A stretch of DNA of 43,890 nt from a virus. This document shows positions 6,392 through 13,553 of this stretch, piece after piece; the first letter of the stretch is position 1; each line of letters starts with the position of its first letter. The DNA lies in the IMG/VR virus record IMGVR_UViG_3300024518_001786, positions 1-43,890 of that record, one strand, 5' to 3'. The position numbers were made by a program, and so were the translations under genes. Below the pieces are notes generated by a model, which was not told where the DNA came from, searched no databases, and saw only the letters and a list, made by a program, of their open reading frames with translations.

Positions 6392-7957
6392 ATGACCGAG
6401 AAACGATACCTCAGACTCACCGGGCTGGTAGACGTCGCGTCGATACGTACGGCCGAGTTCGACGACGAGACGCACGTGGTCGTGCCTGTCATCGCCTTGG
6501 TAGGCGACGCGGTGGTGCGACCGATGAACGCAAAGGGCTACGAGCTGGTGCCAGCCGAGCGACTAGCCGTAGCGCCCAAGGGCTGGAACGGTCGACCGGT
6601 AGTCCCCGACCATCCTGACGGCGGTACGTCGTCGGCGAACGAGCCCAGCATACTGGAGTCGTTCGCATTCGGTCAGATGTTCAATACGGTTTTCGAGGAC
6701 GGCAAGCTCAAGACAGAGGCGTGGCTGTCGCCGTCGAGAGCCGAGAAGGTAGGCCAGGAGGCTGTCGACGTCATCTCTCGGTGTGAGGCCGGTGAGCTGG
6801 TCGAGGTCAGCGTCGGTGCCTACGTCTCAGCGGAGAAACAGCCAGGCGTACACGACGGCAGACGCTACGAGTACGTGTGGCGAGATATAGTGCCTGACCA
6901 CCTGGCGATGCTGCCCGAGGGCGCAGAGGGGGCGTGCAGCGTCGAGATGGGGTGTGGGGGTCCGAGACTCAACCGAGCAGCCGAGCTACGCGCCGCGATC
7001 AAAGGAGACGACATGAGAGAGCCCACGATGTTTTCAAAGCTGCTCAGCGCCATGGGGTTTCGCCGAGCACAGGAAGGTACCAGCGACAGCGAGATCCACA
7101 GTGCGCTATGGGACGCACTACGCGCTGTCGAGCCGGGGTTCGACTACATCGCCGACGTGTTCCAAGACGATGGCACGGTCATCTACGTCACCATACCCGA
7201 GGACACCTTTCTGATGTTCCGTCGCTCGTTCTCGGTCAATGACGACGGCGAGGTCACCATCAGTGACGACGCCGAACAGGTCGAACCTGTGACAGAGTAC
7301 AAACCCGTAGCCGCCGAGTCGGGTGATGACGGGGCTACTGACGACCCGGGCAATGACCCGGTAACCGCCGCGCAAGGCGCTGGGGACGAAGATGACGCGT
7401 CCGACAGCGATTGTCCGTGCAATAACACAGGAGAAAAAAACATGACTGAGAAGATCAGGGAGCTGGTCGCACGGTTGATCTCCAACGAGGCGTCACCGTT
7501 CGACAGTGAGGACGAGGAGACCCTGGAGGGTTTCTGTGAGAAAAAGCTGGAGGCCATGGCTGCCAGCTTTGAGGAGGACGACGACGGCGATGACGAGGGT
7601 GTCGACGACGACGCTATCGACGTCGACGACGACACCGATCCGAAGCCCAAGACGGAGGACGAGTGGATGGCAGAGGCTCCCGAGCCGCTGCGGTCGATGG
7701 TCCTCGACTACAAAGCCGAGGAAGCGTCACGGCGGGAGGCTCTCATCGAGTCGCTCAGCAAGGCGCAGACCGTCATCAGCAAGGAAGCGCTGGAGACCAA
7801 GTCCACCGAGGATCTCCGCGCTCTCGCCGAGCTGACCGAGGTCGAGACCGATGCGTATATCGGTCGTGGCGTAGTCCCCGACGACGCTGCCAACGATCCG
7901 CCGAGGCCGTACTCGATCGCTCTCAACAAAGGCGACGACGCCGCCGTCGAGAACTAG
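6392..7957 (+). CDS. Prohead protease (DUF2213-like) fused to scaffolding domain
   Basis: 521 residues from ATG 6392 (GTG 6380 is possible; neither has a strong SD). Residues 1-190 match the DUF2213 phage protease family: VPVIALVGDAVVRPMNAKG, RPVVPDHPDGG with H74, ELVEVSVGAYVSAE with S140, and a C-terminal DHLAMLPEG segment. H74 and S140 are the likely catalytic pair. The protein then becomes acidic and low-complexity, and from residue 351 is a helical, Glu-rich scaffold-like region ending near VVPDDAANDPP. This is the classical protease-scaffold fusion: the scaffold shapes the procapsid and the protease removes it. A nested start at 7442 supports the layout. Confidence 0.85.
   Translation: MTEKRYLRLTGLVDVASIRTAEFDDETHVVVPVIALVGDAVVRPMNAKGYELVPAERLAVAPKGWNGRPVVPDHPDGGTSSANEPSILESFAFGQMFNTVFEDGKLKTEAWLSPSRAEKVGQEAVDVISRCEAGELVEVSVGAYVSAEKQPGVHDGRRYEYVWRDIVPDHLAMLPEGAEGACSVEMGCGGPRLNRAAELRAAIKGDDMREPTMFSKLLSAMGFRRAQEGTSDSEIHSALWDALRAVEPGFDYIADVFQDDGTVIYVTIPEDTFLMFRRSFSVNDDGEVTISDDAEQVEPVTEYKPVAAESGDDGATDDPGNDPVTAAQGAGDEDDASDSDCPCNNTGEKNMTEKIRELVARLISNEASPFDSEDEETLEGFCEKKLEAMAASFEEDDDGDDEGVDDDAIDVDDDTDPKPKTEDEWMAEAPEPLRSMVLDYKAEEASRREALIESLSKAQTVISKEALETKSTEDLRALAELTEVETDAYIGRGVVPDDAANDPPRPYSIALNKGDDAAVEN
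7442..7957 (+). CDS. Nested scaffolding protein from internal start
   Basis: An internal in-frame ATG is preceded by AGGAG and seven A, a strong initiation site inside the protease gene. It would yield a 171-residue acidic, helical protein starting MTEKIRELVARL, equal to the C-terminal part of the protease fusion. This parallels lambda C/Nu3, where the scaffold is made in excess from an internal start. The same sequence also forms A AAA AAC in the protease frame; a -1 slip there would add His-Asp and stop at 7447-7449, giving protease without scaffold. The internal start is well supported; the slip is speculative. Confidence 0.7.
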   Translation: MTEKIRELVARLISNEASPFDSEDEETLEGFCEKKLEAMAASFEEDDDGDDEGVDDDAIDVDDDTDPKPKTEDEWMAEAPEPLRSMVLDYKAEEASRREALIESLSKAQTVISKEALETKSTEDLRALAELTEVETDAYIGRGVVPDDAANDPPRPYSIALNKGDDAAVEN

Positions 7958-7971
7958 GACCCGCGAGGGTC
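7958..7971 (+). other. Short hairpin with GCGA tetraloop before the decoration gene
   Basis: GACCC-GCGA-GGGTC: a five-pair stem capped by a GNRA tetraloop, placed between the protease stop and the SD (AAGGAG) of the decoration gene. No U-tract follows, so it is not a terminator. It could stabilise or process the mRNA of the highly expressed capsid genes. Confidence 0.45.
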
Positions 7972-7985
7972 GATAAGGAGCTATC

Positions 7986-8447
7986 ATGGCAGTGACAAAG
8001 AACAACCCCAACACCATCCACTTGGGCGGCCCGATTACCCTGATCAACGAGTACGTTGCGCTCGGGGCGATCACGCCGGGAATGCTGGTCGAGTACCACA
8101 ACGATTCCGGCACCCTCAAGTGGGATGTCCACGACGCGGCTGCCGATGTGCAGATCCCGTACGTGGCACTCAATCAGGCCGAACTCAACAAGGAGGTCGA
8201 CGACGCGTATGCTGCCGGTGACCTCGTCGCCGTTGGCGCGTTGACAGTCGGCTCGCAGTTCTGGGGGATCATTCCTTCGGGGCAGAACATCAGCCCGGCC
8301 GCTTACCTACAGTCGAATGGCGACGGTAAGCTCAAGGCCGCAACCGCAGACACGGCCGCCGCCGCTGTCGCCAAGTTCCAGGCAGTCGAAACGTCTGGTG
8401 GCGCAGTGACCGCCGACACTCGTATTCGCGTCGAAGTGGTCCGCTAG
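7986..8447 (+). CDS. Head decoration protein
   Basis: 153 residues with a strong SD (AAGGAGCTATC). It sits directly between the protease/scaffold and the major capsid gene, where lambda-D-type or DUF2190-type decoration proteins are found. The sequence is small, Ala/Gly/Val-rich and predicted mainly beta, with a GDLVAVGAL segment and a C-terminal TRIRVEVVR ending typical of capsid cement proteins. It would bind the outer capsid lattice after expansion. The function rests on position and general character; no catalytic motif is present. Confidence 0.7.
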   Translation: MAVTKNNPNTIHLGGPITLINEYVALGAITPGMLVEYHNDSGTLKWDVHDAAADVQIPYVALNQAELNKEVDDAYAAGDLVAVGALTVGSQFWGIIPSGQNISPAAYLQSNGDGKLKAATADTAAAAVAKFQAVETSGGAVTADTRIRVEVVR

Positions 8448-8471
8448 GCCCCGACAGAGAGAGGAGAAAAA

Positions 8472-9485
8472 ATGAGTAACCATGCAACACGCTTCCTGTC
8501 GGGAGACGCCCGAGGCCGGGCCCCGATGCCTGGACTGGGCAACGCCCTACTCCGCTGCAACTCGATTGACGAGCTGCGCACCTTGGCACCTTTGCCGAAG
8601 GACGCGCAGGAACTCATCGACCGCGCAGTGGTCAGAGTCGGTCTCGATCGGCTCATCATCGTGCAGGACCTCATGGCCGAGGGCCTGACCTATTCGCTGC
8701 CGGACCCGCTGTCGGTGATGGAACTCTACTGGGAGCGTGCCGACGAGATCGGTGACGCCCGCCGTGTGATGCTTCCGCACGCACGCGGTGAGGACCAGCT
8801 CGCCGAGTTCGACGGTCAGCGCATTCCGATCTACGCAACCATTGACGACTTCACGCTCAACATTCGCACCCTGCGTGCGTCCGAGCGTGCCGGTGCGCCA
8901 CTCGACACTTTCCAGGTCGAGCAGGCAACCCGTCGCGTCAATGAGTCGATCGAGGATGCAGCGATCAACGGAGCAGGACTGGCGGTCGGCGGCAACAGCG
9001 CCCCGGGTCTGCTCGACGCTCCCAACAAGGGCACGTCCATCTACACGGGCGGCGAGGCTTGGGACGCGTCCGGTCACACTGGCGAGGAGATCCTCGGTGA
9101 TGTGCTGGCGATGGTCGACGTCGCGCAGGCGGCCAAGAAGTACGGCCCCTACAACCTGTACATTCCCACCGAGTACGGCAACAAGCTGAACGCCGATTTC
9201 AAGGCCAACAGCGCTCTGACCATCCGTCAGCGCCTGGAGGAGCTGGAGGTCGGTGGTCGCAACCTGCGCATCCGTGTGGCAGACCTGTTGCCGGACGACC
9301 GCACCGCCCTGGTGCAGATGACCTCTGACGTCATTGACGTCATCGTCGGCCAGGAGCCTACGGTCATCTCGTGGGAGAGCGGCGATGGGTTCGTGCGTTA
9401 CTTCATCGTGATGGCGTTCGTGGTCCCGCGTGTACGCGACGACTACGACGGCAACAGCGGCATCGTTATCGGCTACATCAGCTAA
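8472..9485 (+). CDS. Major capsid protein, encapsulin-like HK97 fold
   Basis: 337 residues with a strong SD (GAGAGAGGAGAAAAA). Position after protease, scaffold and decoration protein identifies the major capsid protein. The middle segment (ASERAGAPLDTFQVEQATRR, then ESIEDAAINGAG and a glycine-rich SAPGLLD) resembles encapsulins of the Linocin M18 type (A-R-R-x-E...ED..I..G....GI), which share the HK97 fold. In this phage it must be the virion shell because a portal and scaffold accompany it. No peroxidase or other cargo gene is present. Confidence 0.85.
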   Translation: MSNHATRFLSGDARGRAPMPGLGNALLRCNSIDELRTLAPLPKDAQELIDRAVVRVGLDRLIIVQDLMAEGLTYSLPDPLSVMELYWERADEIGDARRVMLPHARGEDQLAEFDGQRIPIYATIDDFTLNIRTLRASERAGAPLDTFQVEQATRRVNESIEDAAINGAGLAVGGNSAPGLLDAPNKGTSIYTGGEAWDASGHTGEEILGDVLAMVDVAQAAKKYGPYNLYIPTEYGNKLNADFKANSALTIRQRLEELEVGGRNLRIRVADLLPDDRTALVQMTSDVIDVIVGQEPTVISWESGDGFVRYFIVMAFVVPRVRDDYDGNSGIVIGYIS

Positions 9486-9534
9486 ATAGCGAGGCCCTGT
9501 CTCGATGAACAAACCGAGCACAAGGGAGGTAGGT

Positions 9535-9759
9535 ATGCTCGTCAGGCTGATCACCAAAGAAGGCAGTCACACGTACCAGTGTGAGCACGTAGAAGTTCTC
9601 GAAAGTGACGAAGGGGTCAGGGTGTCGGTACTCCCCAAGGGGCCGACACTCCGACTGCCAGAGGACGGAGAGAGAATCTACATGATGAACGATCGAGGAG
9701 ACACGGTGGACAGCTACCGCTGGCCGCCAAAGGTACCCAAGGAGGTAGCACATGAGTAG
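9535..9759 (+). CDS. Small hypothetical protein after capsid
   Basis: 74 residues from the ATG preceded by GGGAGGTAGGT; an earlier ATG at 9505 lacks an SD. Predicted mostly beta (MLVRLITKEGSHTYQCEHVE, then a DGERIYMMND segment). It lies between the capsid and the connector genes and overlaps the next start by eight bases. I do not recognise it. Its position suggests a head-associated or head-completion accessory role. Confidence 0.6.
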   Translation: MLVRLITKEGSHTYQCEHVEVLESDEGVRVSVLPKGPTLRLPEDGERIYMMNDRGDTVDSYRWPPKVPKEVAHE

Positions 9760-10105
9760 GAGCCCGTACAGGTTGATTTCCGGTCGTCACGGTAGGTTTG
9801 AGGATCTGCCAGGCGGCAAAAAGAACGTCGTCTATGGCCCCGGTGACATCATCGGACTGACACCCGCCGAGGCAAAGAACCTTGCCGGTCGTGTCGTTCC
9901 ACACACCGAGACGTCAGCGGCCGACGCCAAGGAGTGGGAGTCGGTAGTCAGCGGGTCGAACGCTCGCGAGCTGGTCGGTATCATCAAGGAGCTGGACGAC
10001 GCCGACGACATCGCTGCTCTGCGACAGGCAGAGGAGGCGAGAAGTAGACCGCGATCGAGCGTGCTGAAAGCAGCCGACACGAGGCTGGCCCAGCTCGCCG
10101 AGTAA
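9752..10105 (+). CDS. Hypothetical head-region protein
   Basis: 117 residues with SD AAGGAGGTAGCAC. The N-terminal 50 residues look like a small beta domain (a VVYGPGDIIGLTPAEAKNLA segment); the rest is helical, charged and ends in AADTRLAQLAE. Similar small proteins often sit between the capsid and the first connector. Translation is coupled to the preceding gene by an eight-base overlap. No catalytic or metal site is seen, and the exact role is not assigned. Confidence 0.65.
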   Translation: MSRSPYRLISGRHGRFEDLPGGKKNVVYGPGDIIGLTPAEAKNLAGRVVPHTETSAADAKEWESVVSGSNARELVGIIKELDDADDIAALRQAEEARSRPRSSVLKAADTRLAQLAE

Positions 10106-10117
10106 GGAGACATCGCG

Positions 10118-10462
10118 ATGACAGCTACGTACGAGCCGTCACTACCGACTGACAGGGACTGGCTGCGGCTGACTATCGGTGACACCGCGACGGCTAGTGC
10201 GTTACTACAGGACGAGGAGATCGACGCGGTACTGACTGAGGAGGCCAACAAGCACCTTGCCGCAGCCGAATCGCTGTCGATACTCCGCACGAGGTGGAAC
10301 TCTCAGGGCGCGGGCGTGCTGACCAAACAGGTGTCGAAGCTGCGTATCAGCTACGGCACCGACTCGTCAGCGGCAGAGGCACTCGACGCACGTATCAAGC
10401 AACTACGAGCCCGAGGCGCGTATCTGCTGTCGCCCACACCTGGAGTGCTCAAAGTGTTGTAG
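10118..10462 (+). CDS. Head-tail adaptor (connector) protein
   Basis: 114 residues, mainly helical. The start DRDWLRLTIGDT followed by LLQDEEIDAVL is the recurring pattern of phage head-tail adaptor proteins (HK97 gp6 / SPP1 gp15 type), which bind below the portal and extend the channel. The C-terminal half has long helices (AAEALDARIKQLRARG). SD is AAGGAGACATCGCG. Its place after the capsid gene agrees with this role. Confidence 0.75.
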   Translation: MTATYEPSLPTDRDWLRLTIGDTATASALLQDEEIDAVLTEEANKHLAAAESLSILRTRWNSQGAGVLTKQVSKLRISYGTDSSAAEALDARIKQLRARGAYLLSPTPGVLKVL

Positions 10463-10473
10463 GAGGTAGGTAA

Positions 10474-10680
10474 ATGTCGATGGTCGAAACATCGCGAGGA
10501 CTGGTCCGTACGGTAGTGACCCTCACCCTGGTCGGCACCATGTGCGGGTGCGTGATCCTGTTCGCAGTCACTGGTGCGAAGGAAGCGCTAGAGGCCGCAT
10601 CGTTCATCGGTGCCCCGGCCGGGTTTGTCATCAACGCGTGGTTTGAGGCGAGACGGCAGGAGCGGGCGAATGGGGGCTAA
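10474..10680 (+). CDS. Small two-helix membrane protein (holin candidate)
   Basis: 68 residues with SD TAGGAGGTAGGTAA. Two probable membrane helices are visible: TVVTLTLVGTMCGCVILFAV and a second, weaker one around FIGAPAGFVINAWF, followed by a basic tail. Size and topology suit a class II holin, but many phages have similar small membrane proteins of unknown use, and no endolysin is adjacent. It overlaps the next gene by 11 bases. Confidence 0.55.
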   Translation: MSMVETSRGLVRTVVTLTLVGTMCGCVILFAVTGAKEALEAASFIGAPAGFVINAWFEARRQERANGG

Positions 10681-11083
10681 GTGGGTAGGGTTGCCGCTCG
10701 GGTTGGAGTTGGTCGGAGGACTGAGGAAAGCGATCTGGCGTACAGCCAGGGGGCTGACGTTCCTTTCCAAACACGGCCTGTGTAACGTACCTGCCCGATG
10801 GGTGACGGACCTGACGTCGATCCCCTGGTGGCTGGTGTGGAAACGACGCGAGGGTGATCACACACCGGCATCGGTCATTCACGATTGGTGCTACGCCAAG
10901 GGGTATGTGATCGGTGGGTTTGACGACAAGGTGCCGATCACTCGTAAGCAGGCAGATCGTATCTACCTGGCCGCTATGCTGTCGCTGGGGGTGAGGCCGA
11001 GGGTAGCCAAGTTGATCTATCGAGGCGTGCGGCTGGGCGGGTTGCTCGTGTGGCGTAGATACCGGAGGCGAGATAGTGGCTGA
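10670..11083 (+). CDS. DUF1353-family phage protein
   Basis: 137 residues from ATG 10670, which lies in the preceding gene's end behind GCAGGAGCGGGCGA. The family pattern is clear: V-x-D-L-T-S-I-P (WVTDLTSIPWW), SVIHDWCYAKG, then ITRKQADRIYLAAMLSLGV. These Asp/His positions (D in VTDL, H and D in IHDW, D in QADR) are the conserved residues of DUF1353, whose biochemical role I cannot state. The C-terminus is very basic. Such genes are common in phage structural operons, often near lysis genes. Confidence 0.75.
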   Translation: MGAKWVGLPLGLELVGGLRKAIWRTARGLTFLSKHGLCNVPARWVTDLTSIPWWLVWKRREGDHTPASVIHDWCYAKGYVIGGFDDKVPITRKQADRIYLAAMLSLGVRPRVAKLIYRGVRLGGLLVWRRYRRRDSG

Positions 11084-11240
11084 CGCAACACTCGACATAG
11101 TCAAGGCGATGAGGCGCAAGACGATCACCGTGCAGCTCAAACGGGTGCCTGAGTTCAGGTTCCGAGTGAGAGTCGCCAAGCTGCTTATCCGGCTGGCGGG
11201 TCGAGTGCTGGGCGTCAACACTGAGGTAGTCGATGCCTAG
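11076..11240 (+). CDS. Small basic protein, unknown function
   Basis: 54 residues starting at GTG 11076 behind CCGGAGGCGAGATA and ending at 11240. It begins MADATLDIVKAMRRK and ends VLGVNTEVVDA. It overlaps its neighbours by eight bases on each side, the normal coupling in this operon, which supports it despite its size. The middle is basic and amphipathic (FRFRVRVAKLLIRLAGRVLG) and could lie on a membrane or bind nucleic acid. The family is not recognised. Confidence 0.6.
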   Translation: MADATLDIVKAMRRKTITVQLKRVPEFRFRVRVAKLLIRLAGRVLGVNTEVVDA

Positions 11241-11577
11241 CGAGATAGTCAGCGACCTGGCCGACCTGATGTCGGAGACGCTGATTGCCACGCCCGGCTA
11301 CACTACCGGGTTCGGGGCGTTCGTAGCGTCGGGCACGGTGCTGAATATCTCGTGTTTGATCGAGGGAGACATCAAGCAAGTACGCGACCACTCAGGCGAC
11401 GAGGCGGTGTCCAGCGTCCAGGCGCATCTCGATGGTGACTACAGTCTGACGACTACCAAGCACCGCTACACGCTGCCGTCCCGGTTCCCTGATCCGAGGA
11501 CCGACATCGAAGCCATCGCGATAGAGTACGCGTCGGACGAGAACGGAGCCCACCACGCGGTGGTAATGCTGCCATGA
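11233..11577 (+). CDS. Probable head closure / stopper protein
   Basis: 114 residues with a mixed helix and beta pattern. The N-terminus describes a helical segment (SDLADLMSETL), then beta strands ending in EAIAIEYASDENGAHHAVVM. This C-terminal pattern (S-D-E-x-G-x-H-H-A-V-V) recurs in small connector proteins next to head-tail adaptors. The likely role is closing the head channel or joining head to tail. Evidence is position plus general pattern, so a different neck protein is possible. The next gene overlaps by four bases. Confidence 0.55.
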   Translation: MPSEIVSDLADLMSETLIATPGYTTGFGAFVASGTVLNISCLIEGDIKQVRDHSGDEAVSSVQAHLDGDYSLTTTKHRYTLPSRFPDPRTDIEAIAIEYASDENGAHHAVVMLP

Positions 11578-11807
11578 GCGAGCCGTGGATAGAACCCGAC
11601 TGGGTGGTCCCTGACTGGATCGCCACTACCGTGCCCGCGTCGACGGCTCTGTTGGCCGGGGTAGGCGACCACACCTACGAGGCGTCGCACGTGGTGCCTG
11701 TGCATGACGAAGTAGTCAGCGCAGATACTCACTCGACCACAGGAGGGTTGTCGACTCACCAGCAGCTCGCCGGTCGAGCGTCCCACTCATACGGAGCCAG
11801 CCTATGA
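11574..11807 (+). CDS. Small virion-region protein with WIExDW motif
   Basis: 77 residues, ATGA-coupled to the previous gene. Residues 5-16 read WIEPDWVVPDWI, a tryptophan series with five-residue spacing. Almost the same series occurs in the tail-tip protein at 23353 (WIESDWIEEDWI). The rest is low in hydrophobics and rich in His/Ser/Thr. I do not recognise a family. The shared motif suggests a common binding partner or the same assembly contact. Confidence 0.55.
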   Translation: MSEPWIEPDWVVPDWIATTVPASTALLAGVGDHTYEASHVVPVHDEVVSADTHSTTGGLSTHQQLAGRASHSYGASL

Positions 11808-12124
11808 CCGTCAGCACCGACACCATCACGATCTACAAAGGTGAGGACCTAGACCTCGATTTCACCATGGACCCGGTCGAGGACATCACCGGCTGGGGCA
11901 TCGAGCTGAACGTCAAGGGAGCGTCCGGCGTGCTGATCACCAAGACGGGAGTCATCGTCAGCGGCGCGGCCGGTACGTTTCAGTTTCCGCTCGTGGACAC
12001 CGACAGCGACTCGCTCAGGATAGGTATCTATCTCTACGACGTGTGGCGCACCGACGCGGGTGCCGAGAGAGTACTGGCGGTTGGCGACTTCGCGGTAGAG
12101 GATGTAGCAAGGGTTGTGGTGTGA
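11804..12124 (+). CDS. Beta-sandwich protein, BppU/Ig-like N-terminal type
   Basis: 106 residues, ATGA-coupled. Repeated short strands (TITIYKGEDLDLDFTM, GWGIELNVKG, then IGIYLYDVWRTDAG) resemble the N-terminal BppU-type or Ig-like modules in phage baseplate, fibre and head-fibre proteins. It ends in AVEDVARVVV. It directly precedes the sugar-modification cassette with a GTGA overlap and could be an exposed virion target of it; that is inference. Confidence 0.5.
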   Translation: MTVSTDTITIYKGEDLDLDFTMDPVEDITGWGIELNVKGASGVLITKTGVIVSGAAGTFQFPLVDTDSDSLRIGIYLYDVWRTDAGAERVLAVGDFAVEDVARVVV

Positions 12125-12630
12125 GAGCGTTTCTGGTCCTCGGGCCAGAGTCTACCGGTACGCGGCTTGCGACTCGCATACTGATGGCTGGTGGCTGTCA
12201 CGGGTCAGACGGGCACTACCAGCCGGTAGGTAACGGGTTTGGGGATCTCGACCCGGTGGTGTGGCGGCGCAGCGTGCCGCACAATGACACGTGGCCGAAG
12301 TTGTCCCAGCTCGTAGCCAAGTGTGGTGGTCGTGAGGTCCACGTCGTCATTACTGTACGCGACTGGTGGTGTACTGCCATGTCGCAGGTCGCTGTCGGTC
12401 ACGCCGAGACGCTGGAGCGAGCGATCGTCAATACACGCCGCGCCTACGGTCGGATTTTCTGCCAGGTGGCAACGCTGGGTATCCCGTACACCGTGCTCAG
12501 CTACGAGTCGTTCGTTCTCAACCCGCGAGAGACACAGACCGCACTACTACGATCACTCGGCTTACAGGTCCCTAGCGAGCTGGTGGTCATACGCAACGAG
12601 AACGACAAGCACTGGAGGACAGGTAGGTGA
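12121..12630 (+). CDS. Sulfotransferase-like P-loop protein
   Basis: 169 residues from GTG 12121 (GTGA overlap). The N-terminus MRAFLVLGPESTGTRLATRI is the phosphosulfate-binding loop pattern of sulfotransferases (G-x-x-S-x-G-T). The segment VVITVRDWWCTAMSQ at about 80-95 fits the 3'-phosphate-binding R-D-x(5,8)-S motif. At 169 residues it is shorter than most sulfotransferases, with the usual core but little else. Likely reaction: transfer of sulfate from PAPS to a sugar or protein. A different P-loop transferase is the alternative. It begins a six-gene overlapping cassette containing two glycosyltransferases. Confidence 0.6.
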   Translation: MRAFLVLGPESTGTRLATRILMAGGCHGSDGHYQPVGNGFGDLDPVVWRRSVPHNDTWPKLSQLVAKCGGREVHVVITVRDWWCTAMSQVAVGHAETLERAIVNTRRAYGRIFCQVATLGIPYTVLSYESFVLNPRETQTALLRSLGLQVPSELVVIRNENDKHWRTGR

Positions 12631-13553
12631 GCTATCAGGACGTGGTTGTGGACGGTGTACTAGTCAGGGGGCAGCGGGAGTGCGCTAGTCGGTGGGCGGC
12701 GATCAGTAAGGTGCTGGCGAAGTACGACCGGCGATTTACGGTGCTCGACCTGGGTGCCAGTGAGGGGTACTTCTCGCTGCGTGCCGCGTCGGAGTTCGAC
12801 TGTGTGGCGGTGATGATCGAAGGCGGTAAGCAGCTACTATCACTGTGCAGTGAGAACGTAGGACTCGACACCATACTGCTCCAGCGCCGGGTGAGCATTC
12901 GCGATCTGGAGCAGCTCGCTACCTGTGAGCACTTCGACGTCGTACTGGCACTCAACGTCCTGCATCATTTCGTCGAGCCCGAGCGGGTCGTGCGTGCGGT
13001 CATGTCGCTCGGTGACCACACCATCATCGAGACGCCAGCACCTGACGACAGCGGTGCGTGCGGACAAGCTGTCATACCAGAGCTACACAAGCTACTAGCC
13101 GACCGAGGCGGGGACCTGATCGCTACTACTCGGTCACATGTCAGTGACACCTACCGTCCCATGTGGCTGTTCGACACTCCCAAGCGGACGATCACCCGAG
13201 CCTACATCGACGTCCCGCCACGCGCTCCACTCGGGCCTGTGCGTATCGAGTCCACCTACGACTACAAACAGATCACGTTCGACCGCAAGTCCGAGACTAG
13301 ACCCTGGCTCCACGGCATCAACCTGCGCACCTACCAGATGCTGGGTGGGGCCTACCCGTTACCTGGTGACGTAGCCGACCAACTGGAGGCTGTCACCCTC
13401 AACGCCGATATACCCCACGGCGACATCCAACCGTGGAACTTCATCATGGACGGCGGCGACCTGTGGCTGATAGACGGCGGTGACGATCGCGCCATCTACG
13501 ACGACGTCAAGGGGCTGGCGGCTACCGTACTGTCGGTCAGGAGCATGGAGTGA
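12627..13553 (+). CDS. SAM methyltransferase fused to kinase-like C-terminal lobe
   Basis: 308 residues, GTGA-coupled. Residues 35-190 are a class I methyltransferase: motif I VLDLGASEGYFS at about 39-50, an acidic IEGG after strand 2, and ALNVLHHFVEP at the motif IV-post region. Residues about 255-300 contain HGDIQPWNF (H264, D266, N271) followed by LWLIDGGDD. This is the catalytic loop and metal-binding Asp of the aminoglycoside/choline kinase fold. The kinase N-lobe is not evident, so the C-terminal part may be a truncated or minimal kinase. It probably modifies a glycan made by the neighbouring genes. Confidence 0.75.
   Translation: MSYQDVVVDGVLVRGQRECASRWAAISKVLAKYDRRFTVLDLGASEGYFSLRAASEFDCVAVMIEGGKQLLSLCSENVGLDTILLQRRVSIRDLEQLATCEHFDVVLALNVLHHFVEPERVVRAVMSLGDHTIIETPAPDDSGACGQAVIPELHKLLADRGGDLIATTRSHVSDTYRPMWLFDTPKRTITRAYIDVPPRAPLGPVRIESTYDYKQITFDRKSETRPWLHGINLRTYQMLGGAYPLPGDVADQLEAVTLNADIPHGDIQPWNFIMDGGDLWLIDGGDDRAIYDDVKGLAATVLSVRSME

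Noticed and set aside
8472-9485. Cellular encapsulin compartment
   Set aside because: It lies among portal, protease, scaffold and tail genes, and no cargo enzyme is encoded nearby.
8547-9557. Long open frame (336 codons) opposite the capsid gene
   Set aside because: It mirrors the capsid gene in high-GC DNA, has no SD or recognisable domain, and covers strongly supported genes.
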